Translations under genes and position numbers: made by a program
Source of the DNA: CALZJC01 sp041574955
GTDB lineage: Bacteria > Acidobacteriota > Thermoanaerobaculia > Multivoradales > JAHEKO01
Reading direction: 5' to 3'
Assembly (NCBI GenBank): GCA_041574955.1
Contig: JBFGNS010000003.1
Span: 7,185 to 71,184 of the forward strand
DNA: 64,000 bases
Notes under the pieces: model-generated
The model's database searches: none
Told to the model about the DNA's origin: nothing
What the model saw: only the letters and a program-made list of their open reading frames with translations
Shown here: in pieces, positions 43,002 to 52,001 of the stretch
Layout of the letters: each line of letters starts with the position of its first letter
How positions within the stretch are numbered: position 1 is the stretch's first letter

Positions 43002-44297
43002 ATGCTCGACCGACGCCGCTTCCTGGGGGCCGTCGCACTGCCGGCCGTGGCCGCCGCCGCCGTCCTGCGCCCAAGCCGCGCGCTGGCCGTCGCCCGCAGC
43101 CTGTCGACCGACGGGCGCCGCCCCGAAGAGCTGGCCGCCGACGAGGGCTTCTGGCACGACGTACAGCAGGCTTTCTCCGTCGACCGCTCGCTGGTCAACC
43201 TCAACAACGGCGGTGTCAGTCCGTCGCCGGCGGTGGTGCAGGCGGCGATGAAGCGCCACCTCGACTACTCGAACACCGCGCCGCCGTATTCGATGTGGCA
43301 GGTGCTCGAGCCGCAGCGCGAGCCGGTGAGAGCGCGCCTGGCGCGCCAGTTTGGCTGCCACACAGAGGAGATCGCGCTGACCCGCAACGCCTCGGAGGGG
43401 CTGCAGGTCTGCCAGCTCGGCTTCGATCTCGAGCCGGGCGACGAGGTGCTCACCACCACCCAGGACTACCCGCGCATGATCACCACCTTCGAGCAGCGCG
43501 AGCGGCGCGAGGGCATCAAGCTGGTGCGGTTTCCGATCCCGATCCCGTGCGAGGATCCGCAGGAGATCGTCCACCGCTTCGCCGAGCGCATCACGCCGCG
43601 CACCCGGCTCATCCTGATGTGCCACATGATCAACATCACCGGCCAGATCCTGCCGGTCGCGGCGGTGGCGCGGCTGGCGCGCGAGCGCGGCATCCCGCTC
43701 GTGGTCGACGGCGCCCACACCTTCGCCCACTTCCCGTTCCGCCAGGCCGACCTCGACTGCGACTACTACGCCACCAGCCTGCACAAGTGGCTGTTCGCGC
43801 CTCACGGCACCGGCATGCTGTACGTCAAGCGCGACCGGATCCCGGAGCTGTGGCCGCTGATGGCGGCGCCCGGCGCGATGGACGACGACATCCGCAAGTT
43901 CGAGGAGATCGGCACCCACCCGGCGGCGAACTACCTGGCTATCGCCGAGGCGCTCACCTTCCATCAGGGCATCGGCGGCGAGCGCAAGGCGGCCAGGCTG
44001 GTCTACTTGCGCGACCGCTGGGCCAAGCGGCTCGTCGAGCACGACCGCGTGCGGCTCCACACCAGCCTCGAGCCCGGCTTCGCCTGCGGGATCGCTACAG
44101 TCCAGATCGACGGCGTCGACTCGCTGGAGCTGGCGGCCGAGCTGTGGCGCGACCACCGCATTCTGGTGGTCGGAATCAAGCACCCGGAGTTCGAGGGCAT
44201 CCGCGTCTCCCCCAGCGTCTACACGACGAGCGAGGAGATCGACCGCTTCGCCGACGCGCTCGAGGCCGTCGCGCGGCGCGGCCCGGCGGCGGCCTGA
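43002..44297 (+). CDS. Tat-exported class V aminotransferase (isopenicillin-N-epimerase/cysteine-desulfurase-like)
   Basis: 431 residues from the ATG at 43002 (aaggagg eight to nine bases upstream). The N-terminus DRRRFLGAVALPAVAAAAVL is a twin-arginine signal, so the enzyme is exported folded with its cofactor. PLP lysine is Lys262 (TSLHKWLF), with Asp236 and His239 in VVDGAH. Its closest relatives by motif (NNGGVSPSP, NASEGLQV) are the CefD-like class V enzymes of unknown substrate. It is followed by an exported RidA 29 bases later, which would hydrolyse any enamine/imine it releases; that link is inference. Confidence 0.87.
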   Translation: MLDRRRFLGAVALPAVAAAAVLRPSRALAVARSLSTDGRRPEELAADEGFWHDVQQAFSVDRSLVNLNNGGVSPSPAVVQAAMKRHLDYSNTAPPYSMWQVLEPQREPVRARLARQFGCHTEEIALTRNASEGLQVCQLGFDLEPGDEVLTTTQDYPRMITTFEQRERREGIKLVRFPIPIPCEDPQEIVHRFAERITPRTRLILMCHMINITGQILPVAAVARLARERGIPLVVDGAHTFAHFPFRQADLDCDYYATSLHKWLFAPHGTGMLYVKRDRIPELWPLMAAPGAMDDDIRKFEEIGTHPAANYLAIAEALTFHQGIGGERKAARLVYLRDRWAKRLVEHDRVRLHTSLEPGFACGIATVQIDGVDSLELAAELWRDHRILVVGIKHPEFEGIRVSPSVYTTSEEIDRFADALEAVARRGPAAA

Positions 44298-44326
44298 GAG
44301 CCCTGGCGATCCATGGGGAGGCGAAG

Positions 44327-45001
44327 ATGAAGCAGCTGTCACGGGCCGTCTGTCTGGCGCTCACCGTATCCCTGCCGGCGGTTGCCGCCGCCGGCTTCCA
44401 GGACCAGGACCAGGAACCGCCGACTGCTCGGCCGGAGCGGCCGCCGTCGGCGGCCGACGGCCGTGAGAGCCCGGTCGAGCCACCGCCGGCCGACCGGCCA
44501 GAGGAGGGCAGGATGGACGTCGACGCCGCCGGCCGCGAGGCCTTCGATCCCGAAGCGAGGCTCGAGAAGCTGGGTATCGAGCTGCCGACGCCGCCGGCGC
44601 CGGTGGCCAACTACGTGCGCGCGGTGCGCACCGGCAACCTGGTCTTTCTGGCCGGCCACGGCCCGCTCGAGCCCGGGGGCGGCTACGTCAGCGGCAAGAT
44701 CCCCACCGACCTGACCGTCGAGCAGGGCTACCGGGCGGCGCGGCTCACCGCCATCGCCCTGCTGGCCTCGCTCAAGGCCGAGATCGGCGACCTCTCGCGG
44801 GTGCGCCGCATCGTGCGGGTCGAGGGCATGGTCAACTCGACGCCCGACTTCACCGACCAGCCGAAGGTGATCAACGGCTGCTCCGACCTGCTGGTCGAGG
44901 TGTTCGGCGAGCGCGGTCGCCACGCCCGCGCCGCGGTCGGCATGGCGTCGCTGCCGATCGGCATCGCGGTGGAGATCATGATGGTGGTCGAGGTCGATTG
45001 A
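44327..45001 (+). CDS. Exported RidA (YjgF/YER057c/UK114) family protein
   Basis: 224 residues with a signal peptide (AVCLALTVSLPAVAAAG), a disordered acidic/proline region to about 70, and a RidA-like domain (VRTGNLVFLAGHGPLEPGGG, RRIVRVEGMVNSTPDF, MASLPIGIAVEIMMVVE). RidA proteins deaminate reactive imines from PLP enzymes; the export and long linker here are unusual. ggggagg precedes the ATG. Its stop overlaps the TTG start of the dehydratase gene. Confidence 0.87.
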   Translation: MKQLSRAVCLALTVSLPAVAAAGFQDQDQEPPTARPERPPSAADGRESPVEPPPADRPEEGRMDVDAAGREAFDPEARLEKLGIELPTPPAPVANYVRAVRTGNLVFLAGHGPLEPGGGYVSGKIPTDLTVEQGYRAARLTAIALLASLKAEIGDLSRVRRIVRVEGMVNSTPDFTDQPKVINGCSDLLVEVFGERGRHARAAVGMASLPIGIAVEIMMVVEVD

Positions 45002-45990
45002 GCCTGCCGCCGCCGCCCGCGCTCGACGAGATCCGCGCCGCCCGCCAGCGGCTGGGCGAGTTGGTCCGCCGCACGCCGGTGTGGCGCTGGCGCGGCCGGC
45101 GGCTCGACCGGGCGGCGGGGGAGTCGACCGAGGTCTGGCTCAAGCTGGAGCTGTTCCAGTTCGCCGGCACCTTCAAGCCGCGCGGCGCGCTGGTCAACAT
45201 GCTGGCGCTCGAGCCGGCGGCGCTCGGCCGTGGCGTCACCGCGGTGAGCGCCGGCAACCACGCCATGGCGGTGGCGTACGCGGCGGGGGTGCTGGGCACC
45301 ACCGCCAAGGTGGTGATGCCCGACAGCGCCAACCCGGCGCGCGTCGCCGGCTGCCGCGAGCTGGGCGCCGAGGTGGTGCTGGTGCCCGACGTCCACGCCG
45401 CCTTCGACGAGGTGCACCGGATCGAGCGCCACGAGGGGCGCGCCTTCGTCCATCCGTTCGAGGGCGTCAACACCATCCTGGGCACCGCCACGCTGGGGCT
45501 CGAGATGGCCGAGCAGCTGCCTGAGCTCGAGGCGGTGGTGGTGCCGATAGGTGGCGGCGGCCTGTGCGCCGGCGTCGCCACCGCGGTCAAGCTGGCGCTC
45601 CCCGGGGCGCGCGTCTACGGCGTCGAGCCGGCCGGCGCCGACACCATGCACCGCAGCTTCGCCGCCGGCCGCCCGGAGTCGATCGACCGCGTCGACACCA
45701 TTGCTGACAGCCTGGGCGCGCCGCACGCCGCGCCCTACAGCTTCGCGCTTTGCCGCGACAACGTCGACGAGCTGGTCAAGGTGTCGGACGACGAGCTGCG
45801 CCAGGCCATGCTGCTGATGTTCGAAGAGGCCAAGCTGGCTGTGGAGCCGGCCGGCGCGGCCGCCGCCGCGGCGCTCACCGGGCCGCTCGCCGAGCGGCTG
45901 CGCGGCAGCAAGGTCGGCCTGGTCGTGTGCGGCGCCAACATCGACCCCGAGAGCTTCGCCCGGCACCTGGCCGCCGCGCGGGGGGGGTGA
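44998..45990 (+). CDS. Threonine/serine dehydratase-like PLP enzyme (fold type II)
   Basis: 330 residues, TTG start inside the RidA stop (TTGA). PLP lysine is Lys60 (GTFKPRGALVN), the phosphate loop is PIGGGGLCAG, and SAGNHAMAVA is the asparagine loop. No C-terminal ACT domain, so it is the short catabolic or serine racemase-like form. It deaminates hydroxyamino acids to 2-keto acids via enamines, the classic RidA substrates, which matches its coupling to the RidA gene. No signal peptide. Confidence 0.9.
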   Translation: MSLPPPPALDEIRAARQRLGELVRRTPVWRWRGRRLDRAAGESTEVWLKLELFQFAGTFKPRGALVNMLALEPAALGRGVTAVSAGNHAMAVAYAAGVLGTTAKVVMPDSANPARVAGCRELGAEVVLVPDVHAAFDEVHRIERHEGRAFVHPFEGVNTILGTATLGLEMAEQLPELEAVVVPIGGGGLCAGVATAVKLALPGARVYGVEPAGADTMHRSFAAGRPESIDRVDTIADSLGAPHAAPYSFALCRDNVDELVKVSDDELRQAMLLMFEEAKLAVEPAGAAAAAALTGPLAERLRGSKVGLVVCGANIDPESFARHLAAARGG

Positions 45991-46000
45991 GAGGCCACCG

Positions 46001-47170
46001 TTGCCGTCGACCCCCTCCGAGCGCGATGTCCTGCCGGTGCTCGAGCAGCTGATCCGCATCCCGTCGGTGAACCCTGCCCTGTGTCCGCAGGAAGGCAGCG
46101 GCGAGTCCGAGATCGCGCGTTTCGCGTCCGCCTGGTTGGCGGAGCGTGGCCTCGAGTCCCGTCTCGAGGAAGCGGCCCCAGGGCGCCCCAACGTGGTGGC
46201 GGAGTGCGGGCGCGGCGACGGTCCGCGGCTGGTGCTTTGCGCGCACCTCGATACCGTCGGCACGGCGGGGATGACGATTCCCGCGTTCGAACCGAGGCTC
46301 GAGCAGGGGCGGGTGTACGGGCGGGGAAGCTACGACATGAAGGGAAGCGTCGCGGCCGTCATGGTGGCCGCCGCCGCGCTTGCCGAGGAGCGGCTACCCG
46401 GGCGCCTGCTGGTAGCGCTGGTTGCCGACGAGGAGCACGCGAGCGAAGGAGCCCGGCAGTTCGTCGGCCATCACCGAGCCGACGCCTGCATCCTCACCGA
46501 GCCCAGCGAGGGCCGCTTGATTGTCGCCCACAAGGGGTTTATCTGGATCGAGATCGAGACCTCGGGAGTCGCGGCCCACGGCAGCCGCTGGGAGCTGGGC
46601 GTCAGCGCGATCAGCCGCATGGCGCGGGTCGTCTCGGCGCTGGAGCGGTTCGACACGGAGGTGTTGCGTGGCCGGAGCCACGAGCTGCTGGGCCCGGCGT
46701 CGCAGCACTGCTCGATGATCGAGGGAGGAAGCGGCCTGTCGACCTACGCGGAGCGGTGCTCGCTCAAGCTCGAGCGACGGACACTCCCCGGAGAGACTCC
46801 CGAAGCCGCGCTCGAAGAGGTGCGGGAGGTGATCCGGGGTACGGGAGTCGAGGCGCGCGCGGAGCTCGTCCTGGCTCGCCCGCCGCTCGAGTGCCCGCCC
46901 GACTCGAGGGTGGCGGAGTGCGTGCGGGCCGCCGCCACCGCGGTCGCCGGCAGCGCGCCCGCGGTCGGCGGCGTCGCTTACTGGATGGACGCGGCGCTCT
47001 TTGCGGAGGCGGGCATTGCGACCGTCAACTACGGGCCCTCGGGGGCCGGCGCCCACGCCGCCGTCGAGTGGGTGGAGCTGGCCTCGGTGGCGAGCTGCGC
47101 GCGGGTCCTGGTCGACGCCAGCCGCCGTTTCCTGGCGGCGGGCCGCGGCGCGCTCGGCGCGGAGCGGTAG
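46001..47170 (+). CDS. M20 family metallohydrolase (ArgE/DapE-like deacylase)
   Basis: 389 residues; TTG at 46001 with ggggggtgagagg upstream. Metal ligands: His82 and Asp84 (CAHLDT), Asp112 (SYDMKG), catalytic Glu144 and Glu145 (ADEEHAS), and His in AGAHAAVEWVE. It would remove an acyl group or split a dipeptide. Base use looks less skewed than that of its neighbours in places, a weak hint of transfer. It ends 26 bases before the selenoprotein. Confidence 0.88.
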   Translation: MPSTPSERDVLPVLEQLIRIPSVNPALCPQEGSGESEIARFASAWLAERGLESRLEEAAPGRPNVVAECGRGDGPRLVLCAHLDTVGTAGMTIPAFEPRLEQGRVYGRGSYDMKGSVAAVMVAAAALAEERLPGRLLVALVADEEHASEGARQFVGHHRADACILTEPSEGRLIVAHKGFIWIEIETSGVAAHGSRWELGVSAISRMARVVSALERFDTEVLRGRSHELLGPASQHCSMIEGGSGLSTYAERCSLKLERRTLPGETPEAALEEVREVIRGTGVEARAELVLARPPLECPPDSRVAECVRAAATAVAGSAPAVGGVAYWMDAALFAEAGIATVNYGPSGAGAHAAVEWVELASVASCARVLVDASRRFLAAGRGALGAER

Positions 47171-47181
47171 CGAGGGTGGTA

Positions 47182-47187
47182 TATGCT
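47182..47187 (+). promoter_or_regulatory. Possible -10 element (tatgct) for the selenoprotein gene
   Basis: tatgct ends nine bases before the ATG at 47197, with no ribosome site in between, a layout shared with the genes at 24418 and 63435. Confidence 0.3.
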
Positions 47188-47196
47188 GCCCGCGCC

Positions 47197-47454
47197 ATGG
47201 AGATCGCGATCCGTTTCTGCGCCACCTGAGGCCGCTCCAAGGACAGGGCGGCGGGTCTCGCCGCCCTCATCGACGAGCGCCTCGGGCTGAAAGCCTCGCT
47301 CGAGCCCACCGACCGCACCGGGCAGTTCGACGTCGTGGCCGACGGCGAGGTGATCGCCTCGCGCGGTGGCAACCCGTTCACCCGCATCGTCTTCGGCGCC
47401 GGCTTTCCCGAGCCCCAGAGCGTGGTCGAGCGGCTCGCCAGCCGGGCGGGCTAG
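47197..47454 (+). CDS. Rdx/SelW-family selenoprotein (UGA decoded as selenocysteine)
   Basis: 85 residues if the TGA at 47227-47229 is read as selenocysteine: MEIAIRFCATUGRSKDRA. This puts Cys8 and Sec11 in a CxxU redox motif at the first strand-helix junction, exactly where Rdx proteins (SelW, SelT, SelH) carry CxxU or CxxC. The rest (TGQFDVVADGEVIASRGG, then GFPEPQSVVERL) also fits SelW-like bacterial proteins, which are thioredoxin-like thiol oxidoreductases. The frame runs on uninterrupted to TAG at 47452. A hairpin just after the TGA fits a bacterial SECIS. Standard gene calls would skip it because of the internal stop. Needs selABCD elsewhere in the genome. Confidence 0.9.
47245..47267 (+). 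promoter_or_regulatory. Bacterial SECIS hairpin
   Basis: Perfect nine-base stem agggcggcg / cgccgccct with a five-base loop ggtct. The loop lies 24 bases after the TGA (usual range about 16-37) and begins with G. The E. coli fdhF SECIS loop, from memory, also contains GGUCU, which SelB recognises. Confidence 0.85.
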
Positions 47455-47484
47455 GGGGAACCGCCCGGCGCGGTCCGGATCGGG

Positions 47485-50055
47485 CTACTTCGGCCTCACC
47501 CGGCGCGTCGCCACGGCGGTGAGCGGGTCGTCGGGCCAGTAGTGCTTCGGGTAGCGGCCCTTGAGCTCCTTCTTGACCTCGAAGTAGGCGTCCCGCCAGA
47601 AGCTGGCCAGATCGGTGGTGACCTGCACCGGCCGCCGCGCCGGCGACAGCAGGCTGAGCGCTACCGGGACGCGGCCGCCGCCGATGCGCGGCGTCTCGCT
47701 CCAGCCGAACAGCTCCTGCAGCCGGACCGCCAGCGCCGGCGCCTCCGGGTCCGAGTAGTCGAGCGGCACGCGCGAGCCGCTCGGCACCTCGAGATGGGTC
47801 GGCGCCAGCTCGTCGAGCCGCGGCCTGAGCTGCCAGCCGACGTGGCTCAGCAGGAGCTGTGAGAGGTCGAGCCGCGCCAGCTCTTCGAGCCGGCGCATCC
47901 CGCCGACCGACGGCGCCAGCCATTCCGAGAGCGACGCCATCAGGGCCTCGTCCCCGACGTCGGGCCAGCTCTCGGGATCGGCGCGGTGGAGGAACTGCAG
48001 CCGCTCGCGGAGCTGGCGCGTCGCCCGGCGCCACGGCAGGGCGCGCAGCCCGGCCGCGCGCAGGCCGTCGAGAAACGCCTCGGCCACCCGCTCGGCCGGC
48101 GGGTCGTCGATCGGCGCCGTCGCCAGGACCAGCGCGCCCAGGCGCCGCTCGCGCACCGCTTCGACGCGCGACCCGGCGGCATCCCACATCACGCTCTCGC
48201 GCGCCTCGATCCGGGCACCGAACAGCTCTTCGATCTGCTCTCGCCCGATCGGGGCGGCCAGCAGGATCCGCGCCTCGCGGCCGCGGTCGGCGACCTCCGG
48301 GGCGACGATCCACTCGCGGGTGGCGAGGCCCTGGCCTTCGGCGAGCGCCGCGCCGCGGCCGTTCGATAGCAGGTAGCGGGCGCCGCGCGGCGGGCCGGGC
48401 GCGGAGCTCGCGCTGGCGGAAGCCGCCGACAGGCCGTCCCTGCGGCGGGCGATGCGGTCGGGGTAGGCGAGCGCCAGCAGCTCGCCGGTGCGCTCGACGT
48501 CCTCGGCGGCGAGCCGGGCACCACGGCCGGCCGGCAGCGAGCGCCCGAGCGCCTGGGACTCGGCCAGTGCCCGCGCCAGGCGGCCGCGGCTGACGTCGTG
48601 TCCGGCGACGGCGTGTGCGCGCCGTCCGTGCAGCATCGCCTCGAGCCGCAGCCGCAGGTCGGCGTCGGCCGCCTCGCCCGGGCGGCGCAGCGGGTCGCGC
48701 TCGCCGAGGAGCGCCGCCAGGTGGCAGGCGAGCGTTGCGAGCCCCATGTCGCTGGCACGTAGCAGCATGTGCCCGAGCCGCGGGTGGAGGCCGAGGGCGG
48801 CCACCGACCTGCCGTGCCCGGTGATGCTGCCGGCCGGGTCTACCAGGTCGAGCTGCGCGAGAAGGTCGAGCGCCTGCGCGATCCCGGCGGCCGGCGGTGG
48901 ATCGAGCCACGACAGCTCCTCGGCACGGGCGCCCCATGCCGCCAGCTCCAGGACCAGCGGCGCCAGGTCGGCGTCGAGCAGCTCGGCGCGCAGCCGCGGC
49001 ACGAGGCCGCGCTGCTCGGCTTCGGTCCACACCCGGTAGCAGACCCCGGGGGCGGTGCGTCCGGCGCGGCCGCGCCGCTGGTCGGCGACGTCGCCGGTGA
49101 CTCGCACCGTCTCCAGCCGGCTCATCCCGCGGCGCGGATCGAAGCGCGGCACCCGCATCCAGCCGCCGTCGATCACCACCCGGGTTCCCTCGATGGTCAG
49201 CGAGGTCTGGGCGATCGCGCTCGCCAGCACCACCTTTCGCCGCCCCGCCGGGCTCGGTGCGATGGCGCGGTCCTGCTCGCCGCGTGACAGGTTGCCGTAG
49301 AGCGGCAGCACGTCGACCCCGGCCGGCAGCCGCAGGGCCGCCAGTCGCTCGGCGGTGCGCCGGATCTCGCCGGCGCCGGGCAGGAAGACCAGCAGGTCAC
49401 CGGGCTCCTCGCCGAGCGCCCGCGCCACCCGGCGGGCGACCGCCGGCTCGAGCCGCTCGTCGGTCGGCCGGCCCATGTAGCGGGTCTCGACCGGGTGCTG
49501 CCGTCCCTCGGCGGCGACGACCGGCGCCGGCTCGCCGTCGCCCAGCAGCTCGGCCACGGGTGTGGCGTCGAGCGTCGCCGACATCACCAGCAGCCGCAGG
49601 TCGTCGCGCAGCAGCCGCCGCGACTCGACGGCCAGCGCCAGCCCCAGGTCGGCATGGATCGACCGTTCGTGGAACTCGTCGAACACCACCAGCCCGATCT
49701 TCTCGAGCGCCGGATCCGACTGCAGCATGCGGGTCAGCACCCCCTCGGTGACCACCTCGATCCGCGTCGCCCGCCCCACCCGCGTGTCCCGCCGGATGCG
49801 GTAGCCGACCGTGCCGCCGACCTCTTCGCCCTTGAGGCTCGCCATGCGGTGCGCCGCCGCCCGCGCCGCCAGCCGGCGCGGCTCGAGCAGCACGATCTTG
49901 CGCCCGGCGAGCCACTCGGCCGTGAGCAGCGCTAGCGGCACCACCGTGGTCTTGCCGGCGCCCGGAGGCGCCACCAGCACCGCGGCGCCCCGCGCCGCCA
50001 GCGCGTCGCGTAACGGGACGAGGGCCTCGACTACAGGAAGCTCTGGCAGCCGCAC
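47485..50055 (-). CDS. hrpB: ATP-dependent helicase HrpB
   Basis: 856 residues, full length for HrpB, GTG start at 50055. DEAH-type helicase: Walker A APPGAGKTT (32-37), DEFHERS box, SATLDATPV, QRRGRAGR-like motif VI (ADQRRGRAGRTAPG). The C-terminal half is the HrpB-specific region (GQGLATREWIVAPE, YFEVKKELKGRYPKHYWPDDP). It is an RNA/DNA helicase of unclear physiological role. A perfect 15-bp palindrome lies 50 bases upstream. It converges on the selenoprotein gene. Confidence 0.94.
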   Translation of the reverse strand: MRLPELPVVEALVPLRDALAARGAAVLVAPPGAGKTTVVPLALLTAEWLAGRKIVLLEPRRLAARAAAHRMASLKGEEVGGTVGYRIRRDTRVGRATRIEVVTEGVLTRMLQSDPALEKIGLVVFDEFHERSIHADLGLALAVESRRLLRDDLRLLVMSATLDATPVAELLGDGEPAPVVAAEGRQHPVETRYMGRPTDERLEPAVARRVARALGEEPGDLLVFLPGAGEIRRTAERLAALRLPAGVDVLPLYGNLSRGEQDRAIAPSPAGRRKVVLASAIAQTSLTIEGTRVVIDGGWMRVPRFDPRRGMSRLETVRVTGDVADQRRGRAGRTAPGVCYRVWTEAEQRGLVPRLRAELLDADLAPLVLELAAWGARAEELSWLDPPPAAGIAQALDLLAQLDLVDPAGSITGHGRSVAALGLHPRLGHMLLRASDMGLATLACHLAALLGERDPLRRPGEAADADLRLRLEAMLHGRRAHAVAGHDVSRGRLARALAESQALGRSLPAGRGARLAAEDVERTGELLALAYPDRIARRRDGLSAASASASSAPGPPRGARYLLSNGRGAALAEGQGLATREWIVAPEVADRGREARILLAAPIGREQIEELFGARIEARESVMWDAAGSRVEAVRERRLGALVLATAPIDDPPAERVAEAFLDGLRAAGLRALPWRRATRQLRERLQFLHRADPESWPDVGDEALMASLSEWLAPSVGGMRRLEELARLDLSQLLLSHVGWQLRPRLDELAPTHLEVPSGSRVPLDYSDPEAPALAVRLQELFGWSETPRIGGGRVPVALSLLSPARRPVQVTTDLASFWRDAYFEVKKELKGRYPKHYWPDDPLTAVATRRVRPK

Positions 50056-50075
50056 ACGGGGAGCTTACTGGTCGA

Positions 50076-50094
50076 CTGCCAGCAGAGCTGGCAG
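50076..50094. repeat. 8-bp inverted repeat upstream of hrpB
   Basis: ctgccagc and gctggcag with a three-base loop (aga). It could end transcription from the phoU-like gene or control hrpB; no T-run follows. Confidence 0.45.
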
Positions 50095-50104
50095 CGTAGA
50101 TCGC

Positions 50105-50119
50105 TTGAATGGCATTCAA
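50105..50119. promoter_or_regulatory. 15-bp palindrome, likely operator
   Basis: ttgaatg-g-cattcaa is a perfect inverted repeat, AT-rich in a very GC-rich context, 50-64 bases upstream of the hrpB start. It looks like a transcription-factor site; the regulator is unknown. Confidence 0.5.
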
Positions 50120-50200
50120 CAGGTCCGGAACTCGCCACGTGGCCTGCTCGGCGGTAGCAGCAGGGGGCAGCGCCGGGCGGTGCGCCCGGTCGCCAGGCCC

Positions 50201-50854
50201 TCAGGCGTCCTCGTCCGAATGCCGGATGCGGTCGTACGGCTGGGTGACGGTCGAGGCGATGTTGGCCAGGTGCGCGCTGATGCGGCGCAGAATGCGGGCC
50301 GACGAGGTGTAGACGATCGCCATGTCGGCGGTGAGATCGCTGTCGGCCAGCCGGGACACGTACTCCTGGAGCTCGGGCTTGAGCTTGGCGTGGGCGGCGA
50401 GCACCTTGGCTGCCCCCTCGACGTCGTCCTTGCGGAACGAGCGCGCGCACAGCTCGAAGTTGGGGCGCAGGCGGCTGGCGAGCTCGCTCAGCTCGTCTGC
50501 CCAGGCGCCCTCTCGCGGGTGCTTGGCCAGCGGCACCAGCTCGGCCAGGCCGCGCGCGAAGTCGCCGACCCGCTCGGCGTCCTGGACGATGCTGACCAGG
50601 ATCAGGCTGGCCACCAGGTCCTGCTCGGGGTTGACGGTCAGGTGCTCGAGCACCGACCGGCGCACCATCCGCTCGCTGTTGTCGACCACGTCGTCCATGC
50701 TCTCCAGGTCGACCGTCAGCGGCTCGTTGTCGAGCAGCGCGGCGAGCGCGTGGTCGAGCATGCGCCCCGACTGATCCAGCATGCGGCTGACGTCGTCGAA
50801 GGCCGACTTGAGCAGCGTCGAGGTCTGGTCGCTTCCGAAGATCTGTTTGAACAT
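50201..50854 (-). CDS. PhoU-domain protein
   Basis: 217 residues from the ATG at 50854 (ggaggt upstream). Two PhoU-like helical repeats, each with conserved charged residues (ILVSIVQDAERVGDFARGL in the first; VYTSSARILRRISAHLANIAS in the second, the E/D-R-x-x-D/N-metal motif). It lies 22 bases after the Na/Pi-cotransporter-like gene, a common pairing in which PhoU tunes phosphate uptake. The 146 bases between its stop and hrpB hold the two inverted repeats above and no gene. Confidence 0.88.
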   Translation of the reverse strand: MFKQIFGSDQTSTLLKSAFDDVSRMLDQSGRMLDHALAALLDNEPLTVDLESMDDVVDNSERMVRRSVLEHLTVNPEQDLVASLILVSIVQDAERVGDFARGLAELVPLAKHPREGAWADELSELASRLRPNFELCARSFRKDDVEGAAKVLAAHAKLKPELQEYVSRLADSDLTADMAIVYTSSARILRRISAHLANIASTVTQPYDRIRHSDEDA

Positions 50855-50876
50855 GGTCTCGACCTCCAGGGCTGGC

Positions 50877-52001
50877 TCAGAGAACTCCCGAAAGCAGCAG
50901 TAGCAGGATCGGCAGGCCGTAGAAGAACAGCAGGATATAGAAACCGGCCAGCGGCCGGTTGCGCGCGCCCAGCCGCCCGACGGCACGCGCCAGCGCCAGC
51001 GGGATGGCGCGCATCGGCGGCGGTACGTAGATCAGCAGCGTGGCGGCCAGGTTGAACAGCAGGTGCGACAGGGCGACGGTCAGCGCCGCCGGCTCTCCCG
51101 TCGCCAGCGCGGCGAGCAGCGCGGTGATCGTCGTGCCGATGTTGGCGCCGACAGTGAACGGGAACACCTGCTCCAGCGTGACCACGCCCGCGCCGACCAG
51201 CGGCACCATGACCGAGGTGGTGATCGAGCTGCTCTGCACCATGACGGTCATTGCGGCTCCGGCCATCAAGGCGACCAGCGCCGAGCGGAACAGGGTGCGG
51301 TGCAGGGTCTGCTCGGCGCGGGTGCGCATCAGGCTCTTGAGCGTGTCGACCAGCAGCTTCAGGCACAGGATCAGCAGCCCGATGCCGATCGCCAGCGTCA
51401 GCGCACCGGAATCACCGGTAAGCGCCACCACCCATTCGGCGACCGGCCGCACCAGCTCCTTGACCGGGTTGAGCAGCTTGATGCCACCGGTGCCCTCGAG
51501 CAGCTTCTCGAGCGCGCCCGCGGTGCGCGACAGGAAGCCGGTGAGGATCTCGAGCGGCAGCAGGATGAGCACGCCCAGCCAGTTGAAGAAATCGTGCACC
51601 GTGGCGCCGGCGAAGGCACGCCGGAACTCCTCGCGCCGGGTGACGTGGGCGAGCGACACGATGGTGTTGGTGACCGAAGTGCCGATGTTGGCGCCCATGA
51701 TGATCGGGATCGAGCCCTCGACGGTGAGAGCGCCGGCCGCCACCAGGCCCACGGTCATCGAGGTGGTGGTCGACGAGCTCTGGACCAGCGTGGTGGCGAG
51801 GATGCCGACGAACAGCCCGACGAACGGGTTCGAGGTGCGCTCGATCAGCGTCTCGGCGAACCCCTTGCCGAAGAGCTTGAACGCCAGCCCCATCAGATCG
51901 AGGCCGAGGAAGAACCCGAGCAGCAGCGCCACCAGGATGGCGGCCTTGAGATACCCACCCAGGCCGCCGGCCGGGGCGGGGGCTGCGGTTCCGGGTCTCA
52001 T
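50877..52001 (-). CDS. Na+/phosphate cotransporter-like protein (NptA/PNaS family)
   Basis: 374 residues, about eight to nine membrane segments, with the two inverted QSSS repeats of this family (TTLVQSSSTTTSMTVGLV and MTVMVQSSSITTSVMVPLV) that bind Na+ and phosphate. GANIGTSVTNT and GANIGTTITAL follow each repeat. It imports phosphate with sodium. The PhoU-domain gene follows in the same operon. Confidence 0.92.
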   Translation of the reverse strand: MRPGTAAPAPAGGLGGYLKAAILVALLLGFFLGLDLMGLAFKLFGKGFAETLIERTSNPFVGLFVGILATTLVQSSSTTTSMTVGLVAAGALTVEGSIPIIMGANIGTSVTNTIVSLAHVTRREEFRRAFAGATVHDFFNWLGVLILLPLEILTGFLSRTAGALEKLLEGTGGIKLLNPVKELVRPVAEWVVALTGDSGALTLAIGIGLLILCLKLLVDTLKSLMRTRAEQTLHRTLFRSALVALMAGAAMTVMVQSSSITTSVMVPLVGAGVVTLEQVFPFTVGANIGTTITALLAALATGEPAALTVALSHLLFNLAATLLIYVPPPMRAIPLALARAVGRLGARNRPLAGFYILLFFYGLPILLLLLSGVL

